From: Hyphomonadaceae bacterium
GTDB taxonomy: Bacteria; Pseudomonadota; Alphaproteobacteria; Caulobacterales; Maricaulaceae
Assembly (NCBI GenBank): GCA_013001295.1
Contig: JABDMW010000024.1
Location: 1 to 64,000 of the forward strand
Reading direction: 5' to 3'
DNA: 64,000 nt
Shown here: positions 46,187 through 56,073 of the stretch, in pieces
Position numbering within the stretch: the stretch's first letter is position 1
How the letters are laid out: each line of letters starts with the position of its first letter
Program-made: the position numbers and the translations under genes
The notes under the pieces: generated by a model
Database searches by the model: none
Told to the model about the DNA's origin: nothing
The model's input: only the letters and a program-made list of their open reading frames with translations

Positions 46187-47604
46187 TGTATGTGCGTACA
46201 ACAAAATCTGGCTGGGCAATCAAATCATTGGGAATAGCCGCACTAATCGGCATTTACTTATCGTCAAGCCCCGAAGCTCTGGCCAAGTCGTGGGTTGAAA
46301 CAACCCACAGTTCTGAGCGTGTTGCTGCCGATCTCGTCAAAGACGGAACGATTACGTTGAAATCTGATCAACCGTTTTCAGAGGTGAATGTCGCAAACAC
46401 GAAAATCGCGGATATCGTTGTTCTTACCGACAAATCTTTTCACGTTATGGGAAAAGAGCGCGGCAAGACCAGTGTGCTGGTTTATGACCAACAAAAACGC
46501 TTGATGGATGTCATAGACGTGACAGTGAATTATGACATTCAGGGCTTGAAGAAAAGCTTGTTTGAGGCTTTTCCCAACGAAGAAGTTGAAGTTCGACGTC
46601 TCGCGAGCAAAGTTTATTTATCAGGTGATGTGAGCACGGCAGCAATCGCTGAGCAGGCGGAAAAAATTGCTCAGGCTTATGCAGGCGAATCTGTGACCAA
46701 TGGTTTATCCATACGGGATTCCCATCAAGTTATGCTCGAAGTCCGGTTTATCGAAGCCTCTCGCAGTGCAATCAAGGAATTGGGCCTTGGAATATTGGCG
46801 CAACAGGCGGGTGAATTTACCTATTTGAGCGGTGCAGGGACCGTCAGCGGGACATCTGTTGGAACTGCCGTCCTTTCTGAATTGATTGGTCCAACCAGCA
46901 TTGATGTACAAATCGATGCTTTGGAAGAAAAAGGTGTTATTCGGACTTTAGCGGAACCTAACCTGGTTTCAATGTCCGGCGAGAGCGCCAGTTTTTTAGC
47001 GGGTGGAGAATTTCCAATTCCTGTTAATGGCAATGACGGCGAAGTCACCATTACATATCGTCAATTCGGTGTCGGTCTTGCCTTTACACCGACCGTCCTG
47101 GATGACGGGATTATCAATCTAAAAGTTTCGCCGGAAGTCAGTCAGCTCGATCAAAACAATGCAGTACGGGTAGGCGACGTCCAGGTTCCGGCCCTCAGTG
47201 TCCGCCGCGCGGATACCACGGTTGAGCTTCGCAACTCTCAAAGTTTCGCGATTGCCGGCCTCCTGCAAAACACACAGTCTAACAACAATGTGCAAGTTCC
47301 TTGGTTGGGCGACATTCCAATACTGGGGTCATTATTCAGATCATCCAGCTATCGCAATAACGAAACCGAATTGGTGATCGTGGTCACGCCGAAACTGGTG
47401 CAACCCGTTTCTGATATCAGTCAGATCAGAACACCGCTCGACAATGTAACGACGCCGAGCGAAATCAACCAGTTTTTGAACGGAAAACTCGAGGGCCCGA
47501 CGACCGGTTCATATTCTTCAAGCGGACCGGGATTTTCAGCTCAACCCGCAAAAACAGAAGCGCAAGGCGGCCTTTCTGCCAGCTACGGCCACGTCATTCA
47601 GTAG
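46186..47604 (+). CDS. cpaC: Flp pilus secretin CpaC (RcpA)
   Basis: The 472-residue protein forms the outer-membrane secretin pore. It has a signal region with hydrophobic IKSLGIAALIGIYLSS, N-terminal secretin domains with KTSVLVYDQQ and VMLEVRFIEASRSAIKELG, and a secretin core with QIDALEEKGVIRTLAEPNLV, SGESASFLAGGEFP and VPWLGDIPILGSLFRS. The tail is Ser/Gly-rich. The start overlaps cpaB by one base. Confidence 0.93.
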   Translation: MYVRTTKSGWAIKSLGIAALIGIYLSSSPEALAKSWVETTHSSERVAADLVKDGTITLKSDQPFSEVNVANTKIADIVVLTDKSFHVMGKERGKTSVLVYDQQKRLMDVIDVTVNYDIQGLKKSLFEAFPNEEVEVRRLASKVYLSGDVSTAAIAEQAEKIAQAYAGESVTNGLSIRDSHQVMLEVRFIEASRSAIKELGLGILAQQAGEFTYLSGAGTVSGTSVGTAVLSELIGPTSIDVQIDALEEKGVIRTLAEPNLVSMSGESASFLAGGEFPIPVNGNDGEVTITYRQFGVGLAFTPTVLDDGIINLKVSPEVSQLDQNNAVRVGDVQVPALSVRRADTTVELRNSQSFAIAGLLQNTQSNNNVQVPWLGDIPILGSLFRSSSYRNNETELVIVVTPKLVQPVSDISQIRTPLDNVTTPSEINQFLNGKLEGPTTGSYSSSGPGFSAQPAKTEAQGGLSASYGHVIQ

Positions 47605-47613
47605 GATTGAAAA

Positions 47614-47880
47614 ATGAGAACACATATCAAATTATCAATTGGTTGTATCGTGTCGGTCCTTGTCTTGGGTGGTTGCGCGACAAGTAAGCCAGCTCTTGAA
47701 GGGCAATTAAACCCGGCATTGGGACATGCTGTTGACGCAAATAAAGCGGCCCACGCGGTTGCACCGAGTGCGGCTCAAAAAGCCAATACATTTATTCCGG
47801 CAGATCCGATGCGTGCCCAACAAGCCCGTCAAAATTACCGCAATAACACGATTGCCAAACCCAATCGGGACGAGCAGTAG
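47614..47880 (+). CDS. Small lipoprotein at the CpaD position of the tad operon
   Basis: The 88-residue protein has a lipobox (VLVLGGC at about residue 23-24, followed by ATS) after a hydrophobic stretch, so it is a likely outer-membrane lipoprotein. The remainder is Ala/Gln/Asn-rich and probably unstructured. In other cpa operons this place is taken by CpaD of about 200-240 residues; only a very small protein is present here. A truncated or replaced CpaD is one reading. It lies nine bases after cpaC. Confidence 0.6.
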   Translation: MRTHIKLSIGCIVSVLVLGGCATSKPALEGQLNPALGHAVDANKAAHAVAPSAAQKANTFIPADPMRAQQARQNYRNNTIAKPNRDEQ

Positions 47881-47901
47881 ATCAAACGGTTGAGCAAATA
47901 A

Positions 47902-48801
47902 ATGAGCGATGAAAACCTCGATAATAATATTCTGCTGTTGACAGACCTCGCCGATGACATGGCGGACTCAAACGGGTCAGTCAACAAAGTCGATGAAGCC
48001 AGAGAAGCTCAAGTCTGGAGCTTTCAGGGCGTGCATGGCGGTGCTGGTGTCACCAGTCTTGTCGTGCAAATGGCCTATGATTTATCAGTGGGGAAAGGCA
48101 AAAAGAAAGAAGAACTACCCAATGTCTTACTGATTGATCTGGATTTTGAGCGCGGCAATTGCAGCTCCTATCTGGATATTCCTCCGAGTATGAAAGTGGA
48201 AGAATTAAACGCTGCTGCCGGCCGAATGGATGAAGCCCTTGCGCAAACATTCATCAGAAAGTGCGGCGAAAATTTATCGATCATTGCATCGGAAAGTGAA
48301 TTGGGCGGGAATGACAAGGTCAATCCGCATGCTTTGCTGGCTCTCCTGGACAAGATTTCCACTGCGTACGATTATATCTTGATTGATAGTCCGCAAATGT
48401 GGCGATCATGGACACAGGCCGTCATTGGCGCCAGTGACAAGTTTACCTTGGTTCTGGAACCGAGTGTTCCCGCGCTGCATCGAACCAAACAGTTGAGCAA
48501 TATGATTGTTTCCACGATGAGCTTGTCGACACCGCCCGAAATATTATTGAATAAATTTGAAAGACGATCTTTAAAACACGGCGTTACATTGCGTGACGCC
48601 GCTCAAGTTACAGAACGTTCCGATTTGTTGACGGTGAGTTACGATGAAGATGTCCTACGTCAATCCATCAATAGCGGTCAACCTGTCGGATATTTTAAAC
48701 CCGAGAGCCGATACGCCAAGTCAATTCGTGAAATCACACGGAACTGGCGTCGTGACGCCAATGATTTTGTAGAACAGCGAGAGGAGAGACGCCGCGCTTA
48801 A
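47902..48801 (+). CDS. cpaE: CpaE/TadZ-like pilus localisation ATPase (short form)
   Basis: The 299-residue protein has a MinD/ParA-like ATPase domain from about residue 32: the modified P-loop VHGGAGVTSLVVQMA, LLIDLDFERGNCSSYLD and DYILIDSPQMWRSWTQAVI. The lysine of the canonical KGGVGKT motif is replaced, as in other CpaE proteins. The N-terminal receiver-like domain of longer CpaE proteins is missing. TadZ/CpaE helps to place the secretion machine at the pole. It is 21 bases after the lipoprotein. Confidence 0.82.
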   Translation: MSDENLDNNILLLTDLADDMADSNGSVNKVDEAREAQVWSFQGVHGGAGVTSLVVQMAYDLSVGKGKKKEELPNVLLIDLDFERGNCSSYLDIPPSMKVEELNAAAGRMDEALAQTFIRKCGENLSIIASESELGGNDKVNPHALLALLDKISTAYDYILIDSPQMWRSWTQAVIGASDKFTLVLEPSVPALHRTKQLSNMIVSTMSLSTPPEILLNKFERRSLKHGVTLRDAAQVTERSDLLTVSYDEDVLRQSINSGQPVGYFKPESRYAKSIREITRNWRRDANDFVEQREERRRA

Positions 48802-48823
48802 TGGTGTCGCGACAGGGAATAGT

Positions 48824-50314
48824 ATGGGACGATTTTCAAAAATAAAAACGGCGCAAACCGCGAGCGAACCCATCGCCCGGCAAGCGGTTGATTCCGCCTC
48901 TCCAATTGCGGACGTCGCCACTGAAAAAGCGATTCAGAATCCTGAGAAAGCCAGAGCGAAGAAAAAAAAAGCTGAAGCCGAAAAGAAATCAGAAGCTCAA
49001 AGAGCTGAAATGTTGCGGACGAAACTTCGGATTCACTCTCAAATTCTTGATACTTTGGATCTGGGTAGCCTCGATACGCTCGACACGTCTAACATCAGAA
49101 GTGAAATAGAATCCAAAGTCATTGAAATGGTGCGCGATGAAAAGATGCGCATGAACGGTGAGGAGGTCAAATCCTTCGCAGGTAGCATCATTGATGAAAT
49201 GATCGGTCTCGGACCTTTAGAGCCACTTCTGGCCGACGAAACAATCAGCGATATCTTGATCAATACTCATGAAAAAGTATTTGTCGAACGCCGTGGTGAA
49301 TTGGAACAAACAGACGTTAAATTTGCGGACGAAGACCATTTGCTTCGGATCGTCAACAAGATCGTGGCAGCCGTTGGACGCCGCATTGATGAAAGTCAAC
49401 CAATGGTCGATGCGCGCCTTTTGGATGGCAGCCGGGTCAATGTTGCCATTGCGCCGATCGCCGTTGATGGACCGCTGGTTTCAATTCGTAAGTTTTCAAA
49501 AAAGCCGTTTACAATCGACAAATTGGTTGAATTTGAAGCGGTTCCAGACGTTGTTGCCCAGTTCCTTTGGGCAGCATGCAAAGCCCGTGTTACGATTTTG
49601 ATTTCCGGCGGTACCGGGTCGGGGAAAACGACATTGCTCAACGCGCTCTCCCAATCAATCAATCACAAAGAACGCTTGATTACGATTGAGGATGCAGCGG
49701 AACTGCAACTCCAGCAACCTCATGTTGCTCGAATGGAAACCCGCCCGCCAAATATGGAAGGCAATGGGGAAATCCGTCAACGTGAGCTTGTCAAAAACGC
49801 CCTGCGGATGCGTCCTGATCGGGTCATCCTGGGTGAGGTGCGCGGTGAAGAAGCATTCGATATGTTGCAAGCTATGAATACCGGCCATGAAGGCAGTTTG
49901 GCAACCCTTCACGCCAATACACCCCGGGATGCAATTACCCGGTTGGAACAGATGGTGGCGATGGGAGACATGAAAATTAGCCCGGAAGCGATTGCAGGTC
50001 AGATTGCATCGGCTGTTGGTTTAATTATCCAGGCCCAAAGACTGAGCGACGGTCAGCGTAAAATCACAAGCGTTACAGAAGTGACCGGCATGGAAGGCCG
50101 GGTCATTCAGATGCAGGAAATCTTCAATTATACGCGCACAGGGACCGGACCGAAAAATGAAGTTGTCGGTGAATTCAGATCTACGGGAATTCGCCCAAGG
50201 TGCTTACACGAAATTATCACACGCGACATCTATGTCGACGAAACAATATTCGAACCGAAAACCTTGCCTGTTGGCAAATTGACGGATGTTCCAATTGCGG
50301 ACCTGATCCCCTAG
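48824..50314 (+). CDS. cpaF: Flp pilus ATPase CpaF (TadA)
   Basis: The 496-residue secretion ATPase powers pilus assembly. The Walker [10 protein letters not shown] spans residues 262-270, then the Asp box [11 protein letters not shown], Walker [20 protein letters not shown] and the His-box [19 protein letters not shown] charged N-terminal region of about 90 residues with a Lys/Glu run precedes the catalytic part, as in other TadA proteins. Confidence 0.94.
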   Translation: MGRFSKIKTAQTASEPIARQAVDSASPIADVATEKAIQNPEKARAKKKKAEAEKKSEAQRAEMLRTKLRIHSQILDTLDLGSLDTLDTSNIRSEIESKVIEMVRDEKMRMNGEEVKSFAGSIIDEMIGLGPLEPLLADETISDILINTHEKVFVERRGELEQTDVKFADEDHLLRIVNKIVAAVGRRIDESQPMVDARLLDGSRVNVAIAPIAVDGPLVSIRKFSKKPFTIDKLVEFEAVPDVVAQFLWAACKARVTILISGGTGSGKTTLLNALSQSINHKERLITIEDAAELQLQQPHVARMETRPPNMEGNGEIRQRELVKNALRMRPDRVILGEVRGEEAFDMLQAMNTGHEGSLATLHANTPRDAITRLEQMVAMGDMKISPEAIAGQIASAVGLIIQAQRLSDGQRKITSVTEVTGMEGRVIQMQEIFNYTRTGTGPKNEVVGEFRSTGIRPRCLHEIITRDIYVDETIFEPKTLPVGKLTDVPIADLIP

Positions 50315-50317
50315 ATC

Positions 50318-51277
50318 ATGAGCGATATCCCCAAAACCCTGATCTACCTTTTGGTCTTTGGTTGTGCATTCATGTTGATGCAGTTGATCATTGGCGCTGG
50401 CAAGCAGGGTGCGCGAAAAGTTAAATGGGCCAATATGCGGATGAAGGTTTTAGCGTCTGCGGATTCGCAATCAGAAGCTTTGAATAAACTGCGTGCGTCG
50501 CGAGGTATCACCCATAAAAACGGCATAGTCAGGGCAATGAAATGGATTGATTCCATGGTTGTGCATTCCGGTCTGCCGCTTGGCGTTTTTGGTATTTATG
50601 TCGCGATTGTTGGTACCGGGCTTACCCTTGCACTGGTCGCGGCCTTGATCAAACCGTTGGTGATTTATGTTGCACTCGCCTTTGTGATTGGACTGGTTTT
50701 GCCAGTCTTTGTGTTAAAATTTCTGGTGAATATGCGTCGCGCAAAAGCGGTGCGGCAATTACCTGAGGCCCTTGATATTATTGTCCGATCATTGCGGGCA
50801 GGGCATCCCGTGCCGGTCGCTCTTGAATTGGTGGCGCGCGAAATGCCGGATCCCGTCGGATCTGAATTCGGCATTGCCAATGATGAAATCACCTACGGAA
50901 CGGGTCTGGGTAAGGCTATGCAAAGGTTGGCCGAGCGCGTTGGCCATGCAGACTATGATCTTTTGGCTGCAACCATACGATTGCAGGAACGGACGGGTGG
51001 CAATCTCGGCGAGCTCTTGCAAACCAATGCACAAATGGTTCGTGACCGTCAAAAAATGCGCCTGAAAATCAAAGCGGCATCCTCCGAAGGTCGCATGTCA
51101 GCCATGATTCTTAATGCTGCACCAATTCTCTTATATGTGGCAATTCAGCTCGTCTCTCCAAGCTTCTACGGCGATGTCGAAGGAAGTCTCTTGGTACGGA
51201 ACGGATTGATCGCAATCGTCGTCTGGATGGTCATCGGAAACCTGATCATGCGCAAAATGATCAATTTCAGGATATAG
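50318..51277 (+). CDS. tadB: Flp pilus assembly membrane protein TadB
   Basis: The 319-residue protein is a GspF-like inner-membrane platform protein with transmembrane segments near residues 5-22, 85-140 and 265-310. The central block LPEALDIIVRSLRAGHPVPV and DYDLLAATIRLQERTGGNLG is the family signature. It follows cpaF by three bases. Confidence 0.92.
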   Translation: MSDIPKTLIYLLVFGCAFMLMQLIIGAGKQGARKVKWANMRMKVLASADSQSEALNKLRASRGITHKNGIVRAMKWIDSMVVHSGLPLGVFGIYVAIVGTGLTLALVAALIKPLVIYVALAFVIGLVLPVFVLKFLVNMRRAKAVRQLPEALDIIVRSLRAGHPVPVALELVAREMPDPVGSEFGIANDEITYGTGLGKAMQRLAERVGHADYDLLAATIRLQERTGGNLGELLQTNAQMVRDRQKMRLKIKAASSEGRMSAMILNAAPILLYVAIQLVSPSFYGDVEGSLLVRNGLIAIVVWMVIGNLIMRKMINFRI

Positions 51278-51284
51278 CCTCGCC

Positions 51285-52208
51285 ATGTTGTCATCTCTTT
51301 CACCTGGATTTACTTTATTAATGGTCATTTTCTGTTTGGCCATGACTTTTGGTATTCTCATGGTCAGCATTCGCGGCATCCTGAGTAAGCATCAGGTTAT
51401 GAACCGACGACTGGCTGGTCTTCCGGGAAAACCCCTGGAGATCAAACGTAAGTCCCGCAAAAATTTAATCGCGCTGTTTGGCCAACATTTATCATTGCCC
51501 GACGCAAAAGAGATTACCCGTATGCGGTTCGTCTTATCGCAGGCCGGGTTTTATACTGCGCAATCTGTCCCCATTTTCTACGCGGTTCGCGTTTTGTCAC
51601 TCATTCTGCCACAATTCATTTTGATTGCGACATGGTGGTTTTACGCCAAAAGCCTGGAGCCGCAAAAAATCGTGCTCATCGGGAGTGTGCTGATTCTTGC
51701 AGGTATGTTTGGGCCGAGCCTGTTTGTGCAATCGCGCGTCAAAAAAAGACGACAAAACGCCCGGGAAGGGTTCCCGGACATGGTCGACTTGCTCGTATCA
51801 TGTGTGGAGGCAGGCCTTGGGTTGGACGCAGCCTTGATGAATGTTTCCAAAGAGATCGGAGATCGTTATCCAGTTCTCAAAGTTAATCTCGATCTTTTAA
51901 ATCTTGAACTGATGGCCGGGCGCAGCCGCCATGAGGCTTTGAAGAATTTCGCCGATCGGTTGGGACTGGAGGAAACCAAGGCTCTGGCTGTCATGCTGAA
52001 ACAGGCCGAAGAAATGGGCAGCCCGATCGGGAAGGCACTGCGAATATTTTCAGATGAAATGCGCACGAAAAGAATGTTATTGGCGGAAGAACGCGCGCTT
52101 GCTCTTTCTGCGAAACTCACCGTTCCATTGGTCGTTTTTATTTTTCCAACCATTATGGGCATGTTGATGTTGCCAGCGGCAGTCAAACTTGGTGAAGCGT
52201 TCGTATGA
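51285..52208 (+). CDS. tadC: Flp pilus assembly membrane protein TadC
   Basis: The 307-residue GspF-like protein has N-terminal and C-terminal membrane segments and the family motif FPDMVDLLVSCVEAGLGLDA, NLELMAGRSRHEAL and LAVMLKQAEEMGSPIGKALR. It forms the platform with TadB. The stop overlaps the TadD ATG by four bases. Confidence 0.92.
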   Translation: MLSSLSPGFTLLMVIFCLAMTFGILMVSIRGILSKHQVMNRRLAGLPGKPLEIKRKSRKNLIALFGQHLSLPDAKEITRMRFVLSQAGFYTAQSVPIFYAVRVLSLILPQFILIATWWFYAKSLEPQKIVLIGSVLILAGMFGPSLFVQSRVKKRRQNAREGFPDMVDLLVSCVEAGLGLDAALMNVSKEIGDRYPVLKVNLDLLNLELMAGRSRHEALKNFADRLGLEETKALAVMLKQAEEMGSPIGKALRIFSDEMRTKRMLLAEERALALSAKLTVPLVVFIFPTIMGMLMLPAAVKLGEAFV

Positions 52209-53152
52209 TCAGAACCATTGGCATATCATTGTTAGTACTAAGCTTGTGTGCGTGTACGTCAACGAAAACCAAAGACGCCAAGTTCATGGAAAAGGTTGAA
52301 GTTCGCGCTGCAGAAATCGTTGAAAGCGAGTCGTTTGATATCGACGCCGAATTTGAAAAGGCCAGCATCTCTTATTTTATGGGTGACTTTAATAAGGCGC
52401 TTCTGATTTACGAAAATATATTGAACATTGCCGACGAAGACTATGAGAACTACCACCATGTCATTTTGGGCTATGGCGACAGCGCCTTGGCACTTGCCTC
52501 GGTTTCAGGTCTGCATCGGGTAAAGGCTGAAACCGCCTATAAAACGCTCACCCAATTTGAATATCTTTCTGATGAGCTTTCCAACAAAACACTGGCCGGC
52601 CAGGTTCTCCTGGAAATCGCTTCTGGCAACAGCGATGACATCGAGGTACGTCTGAACGAAGCCCTGGAATTAAATCTACATGATCCACGGTTGTGGAATG
52701 CATTGGGTCGGTTTCATGACGGCGCAGAGGATTGGGTTCTGGCAACCGAAACCTATGTCAAAGCCATGGAAGCGGCAGGCGAAGTTGGCTATACGATCGC
52801 GCCAATCGTCAACAATATGGGCATGTCATATTTGATGCGCGGGAAAGCCCGGGACGCGCTTAAAAAGTTCGAACAAGCGCTTGCCCTTAACGCTGACATC
52901 ACAATCTACGATAATAACCGCCGTTTGGCACTTGTCTTGACGGGCCGAACCCACATGGCGGTTGACGGTTTGACAGATAAACGCGCTGCCCAAATATACA
53001 ATGATGCAGGTTTCGTGCTGGCCGGTCGCGGGCAAAGGCGAAAAGCGCGATCTTATTATAAAAAAGCGATTGAGCTCAGCCCGGTCTATTTCGAAAAAGC
53101 CGAACTGAATTTACTGGCGCTTGCCAACGACACCGAGCAAGCGGGGACTTAA
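52205..53152 (+). CDS. tadD: TPR lipoprotein TadD
   Basis: The 315-residue protein has a signal with lipobox (VLSLCAC) and TPR repeats from about residue 50, including [40 protein letters not shown] and [20 protein letters not shown]. TadD is a presumed pilotin or assembly factor of the tad system. The stop overlaps the convergent rpe gene by four bases. Pilin, prepilin peptidase (CpaA) and TadE/F/G are not in this window. Confidence 0.88.
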   Translation: MIRTIGISLLVLSLCACTSTKTKDAKFMEKVEVRAAEIVESESFDIDAEFEKASISYFMGDFNKALLIYENILNIADEDYENYHHVILGYGDSALALASVSGLHRVKAETAYKTLTQFEYLSDELSNKTLAGQVLLEIASGNSDDIEVRLNEALELNLHDPRLWNALGRFHDGAEDWVLATETYVKAMEAAGEVGYTIAPIVNNMGMSYLMRGKARDALKKFEQALALNADITIYDNNRRLALVLTGRTHMAVDGLTDKRAAQIYNDAGFVLAGRGQRRKARSYYKKAIELSPVYFEKAELNLLALANDTEQAGT

Positions 53153-53820
53153 CTGGTTGCGGCTGTCCTGAGGGCAGCAATATTGGCGGCATAGACACTT
53201 TCCTCTTGGGCGCCTTTGCCAAAAATTGCAGATCCCGCAACCAAAGCATCGGCACCAGCGCCGGCAATCATTTTGGCATTCTCAGGTGTGACGCCGCCGT
53301 CTACTTCGATTAAAATATCACGTCCGGCAATCATTTTCTTAATCCGTCCGATTTTTGGCAGTTGCGAGGTGAGGAAGCTTTGTCCGCCAAACCCGGGATT
53401 GACGCTCATCACCAAAATCAAATCGATGCGGTCGAGCACATACTCCAGACATGTTTCCGGCGTTGAGGGATTTAGAGCGACACCGGCCTTACATCCCAGA
53501 TCGCGAATAACTTGAAGTGAGCGATCCAAATGCGGCCCCGCCTCCGGGTGGATGGAAATATAGTCTGCGCCTGCGTCAGCAAAGTCTTTCAAATAAGGAT
53601 CGGCTGGTTCGATCATCAAATGCACATCCATGACGGTTTTGATGTGGGGGCGGATGGCTTTGCAGACGCCTGGCCCAATTGTCAGATTGGGGACGTAATG
53701 ACCGTCCATAACGTCCACATGTACCCAATCACAGCCTGCGCTTTCTATGGCTTTAATTTCACGGCCCAACTGCGCGAAGTCGGCGGACAGGATGGAGGGC
53801 GAAATAATGATGTCAGACAT
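53149..53820 (-). CDS. rpe: Ribulose-phosphate 3-epimerase
   Basis: The 223-residue TIM-barrel enzyme interconverts ribulose 5-phosphate and xylulose 5-phosphate. The start [44 protein letters not shown] and [11 protein letters not shown] are all present. It lies 20 bases downstream of fbp, so the two genes are probably one transcript. They would serve gluconeogenesis and the pentose phosphate pathway; no Rubisco context is visible. Confidence 0.96.
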   Translation of the reverse strand: MSDIIISPSILSADFAQLGREIKAIESAGCDWVHVDVMDGHYVPNLTIGPGVCKAIRPHIKTVMDVHLMIEPADPYLKDFADAGADYISIHPEAGPHLDRSLQVIRDLGCKAGVALNPSTPETCLEYVLDRIDLILVMSVNPGFGGQSFLTSQLPKIGRIKKMIAGRDILIEVDGGVTPENAKMIAGAGADALVAGSAIFGKGAQEESVYAANIAALRTAATS

Positions 53821-53840
53821 ACGAATCTCTATGCGAATCT

Positions 53841-54824
53841 TTAAACGGCATTGATATGGTATTCCCCGACCTGCTCGACCATGTCAACTGAGCCAAATAC
53901 GAAGGGGACACGTTCGTGCAGGCTATCTTGTTTGATATCCAAAATGCGGTCGGTTCCGTTGCTGGCTTTACCACCGGCCTGTTCAATAACGAAGGCGACC
54001 GGGTGCGCTTCATACAGAATGCGCAATCGTCCCGCCTCATAGCCCTTGCGGTCATCCGCAGGATACATAAATAAACCGCCGCGCATCAAGATACGATTGG
54101 CATCTGCGACCAGCGATCCGACCCAGCGCATGCCTTGTTTCTTGCCCATCGGGCCATCGGCTCCTTTCATCGCGTCTTCAATATAGGCGCGCACGGGCGG
54201 GTGCCAGTGATTGAAATTGGAAGCATTAATAGCAAATTCGTGGGCGCTTTCGGAAATGCGCATCGCCGGGACGGCCAGTTTGAATTTTCCCGACATCCAA
54301 TCCAGGATGTAAAGCTCGGTCCCATCGCCCGTCGTAATCACCAAACTGGTCTGCGGGCCATAGACGAAAAACCCACCGGCCACTTGTTCCGACCCTTTTC
54401 TCAGGAACGACGCTTCCGGATCGTTTTCTACCGCCGGAAAAATGGCGAAAATCGTTCCGATCGATACATTGGTGTCAATATTCGATGATCCGTCCAAAGG
54501 GTCGCTGGCCACAGCCAGAGGGAGGCCGTGCTCTAAAGTAATAATATCGTCGCGTTCTTCGGAAGCATAGTAGGCGACCGGGACGGTTTTTAAGGCGGCT
54601 GTGATGATTTCATCTGAGCGCACATCCAAGGCCTTTTGGCTGTCTCCATCGGAATTCTCAGTTCCTGCCACATCCCCAAAGGCGGCTTCAAGCGGACCTT
54701 TGGCGCATATTTTTGCGATATCCCTGGCGCTCTCGCACAGGGCATTGACCGTGTCTAACACCGCGGTTCGGATTTCCACCTCTTCGATATTCTTGGCCAG
54801 TTTTGTTGAAAAATCGATATTCAT
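53841..54824 (-). CDS. fbp: Class 1 fructose-1,6-bisphosphatase
   Basis: The 327-residue enzyme hydrolyses fructose 1,6-bisphosphate. Metal and substrate motifs include [26 protein letters not shown]-like [37 protein letters not shown] and an Asp/Glu pair around [10 protein letters not shown] chose the ATG at 54824, preceded by AAAGAGA, over a start ten codons upstream. It is divergent from ogt. Confidence 0.93.
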   Translation of the reverse strand: MNIDFSTKLAKNIEEVEIRTAVLDTVNALCESARDIAKICAKGPLEAAFGDVAGTENSDGDSQKALDVRSDEIITAALKTVPVAYYASEERDDIITLEHGLPLAVASDPLDGSSNIDTNVSIGTIFAIFPAVENDPEASFLRKGSEQVAGGFFVYGPQTSLVITTGDGTELYILDWMSGKFKLAVPAMRISESAHEFAINASNFNHWHPPVRAYIEDAMKGADGPMGKKQGMRWVGSLVADANRILMRGGLFMYPADDRKGYEAGRLRILYEAHPVAFVIEQAGGKASNGTDRILDIKQDSLHERVPFVFGSVDMVEQVGEYHINAV

Positions 54825-54914
54825 AAAATCTCTTTCTGATTCTGTGTTCTTCATCTAGCGCAAAAGTGCTTGGATGTGTATTGAATAATCCGGTCCGGGG
54901 CGAAAGATAGATTT

Positions 54915-55457
54915 ATGGAAGACATACCCACAGCTGATAAAAAACAAGTATCGGAGAATATCGCGCATTACACCTATATGGACAGCCCGATCGGGTTGCT
55001 TTTATTGGCGGGGTGCAAGAATGCATTGCGCATGGTCAGTTTTCCAAAAGGTTCGCAAATCAAGAAACCGCATCCGGACTGGATCGCTGACGCTGAATTA
55101 TTCGGGGCGGCCAAGCGTGAACTTGATGAATACTTCGCGGGCACCCGCACCCACTTTACGGTTCCAATGATTTTGGACGGCACCGATTTCCAAAAACAGG
55201 TCTGGCAGGCCTTAATCGACGTAGAGTACGGGCATCTCGCCACCTATGGCGATATCGCCAAATCGCTTGGCAAGCCCGGCGCGGCGCGCGCCGTTGGTGG
55301 GGCCAACAATGCCAATCCCATCCCGATCATTGTGCCGTGTCACCGCATTATCGGCTCCGACCAATCTCTCACCGGGTTTGGCGGCGGCCTCCCGACCAAG
55401 CAATACCTTCTCGACCATGAAGCGAAGTATGCGGTGATTGAGGGACGGCTGATTTAA
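54915..55457 (+). CDS. ogt: Methylated-DNA-protein-cysteine methyltransferase
   Basis: The 180-residue protein transfers methyl groups from O6-methylguanine to its own cysteine. The active site is Cys142 in IPIIVPCHRIIGSD, and the helix-turn-helix VEYGHLATYGDIAKSLGKPG, which flips the base, precedes it. The length and the absence of an AraC-type domain make this the Ogt type. It is convergent with the RibD-like gene, one base apart. Confidence 0.92.
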   Translation: MEDIPTADKKQVSENIAHYTYMDSPIGLLLLAGCKNALRMVSFPKGSQIKKPHPDWIADAELFGAAKRELDEYFAGTRTHFTVPMILDGTDFQKQVWQALIDVEYGHLATYGDIAKSLGKPGAARAVGGANNANPIPIIVPCHRIIGSDQSLTGFGGGLPTKQYLLDHEAKYAVIEGRLI

Positions 55458-55458
55458 G

Positions 55459-55998
55459 TCATTCAACCCGTTTTCGATAGTCGAGCAGAACCACACCGCT
55501 TTGATAAGGCTTGGACCTCACCAGTTCGAAATTCGTCGTGTCGACATTCGAATTTGAAAATAGCGGCAGCCCGCTTCCGAATAACACAGGGTTTAGCTTC
55601 AGTTTTAAAGTGTCTATTTTTCCAAGCGACAACAGCCAACCGGCAAAAACCGATCCGCCGCACAAATAGATATCCGACCCGTCAGTTTTTTGAATTTCCT
55701 CGATAGTTTCCAACCAATGATCGCGAACAAGATGAACGCCGTCTTGCGGCACAACATCGATCGATTTTGAAAATATCCAGTGCTTCATATGCAGATAGGC
55801 CCGGTGCCCGGGTTCCAACCCGAACGCATAGCCAAATTCATAGGTCTTTCGGCCCATGATTACCGTGTCATAGTCCTCTAAGGCCTTCATGTAATCGTCG
55901 ACATGATCGCCTTCTGCCGGAAAACCGCCAATGGACCCATCGGTGTGGGCGATAAACCCATCAAGCGTGACGGCGACATGATAACAAACTTTTCTCAT
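55459..55998 (-). CDS. Dihydrofolate reductase / RibD C-terminal family protein
   Basis: The 179-residue protein has the NADPH-binding RibD_C fold: a start MRKVCYHVAVTLDGFIAHTD, the GRKTYEFGY turn, and the DIYLCGGSVFAGWLLSLGKI stretch near residue 120. Family members reduce pyrimidine intermediates or have unknown roles; no partner gene gives a hint here. The ATG at 55998 was chosen over an 18-codon extension that would run into the terminator of hppA. Confidence 0.85.
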   Translation of the reverse strand: MRKVCYHVAVTLDGFIAHTDGSIGGFPAEGDHVDDYMKALEDYDTVIMGRKTYEFGYAFGLEPGHRAYLHMKHWIFSKSIDVVPQDGVHLVRDHWLETIEEIQKTDGSDIYLCGGSVFAGWLLSLGKIDTLKLKLNPVLFGSGLPLFSNSNVDTTNFELVRSKPYQSGVVLLDYRKRVE

Positions 55999-56013
55999 GC
56001 GTATGTGTATCAC

Positions 56014-56048
56014 AAAAAAACCGGCCCCCTCAATCAAGAGAGGGCCGG
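56014..56048 (-). terminator. Rho-independent terminator after hppA
   Basis: CCGGCCC (56021-56027) pairs with GGGCCGG (56042-56048), with one mismatch and a CTC/GAG extension. On the reverse strand a T7 run follows. It is 25 bases past the hppA stop. Confidence 0.88.
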
Positions 56049-56073
56049 GCAATCGGTTTAAAATTTGGCTGGG

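Noticed and set aside
53149-53152. The overlapping convergent stops of tadD and rpe (and of the DUF917 and sulfotransferase genes) as a regulatory device
   Set aside because: Four-base overlaps of convergent stops are common in compact genomes and show no further structure.
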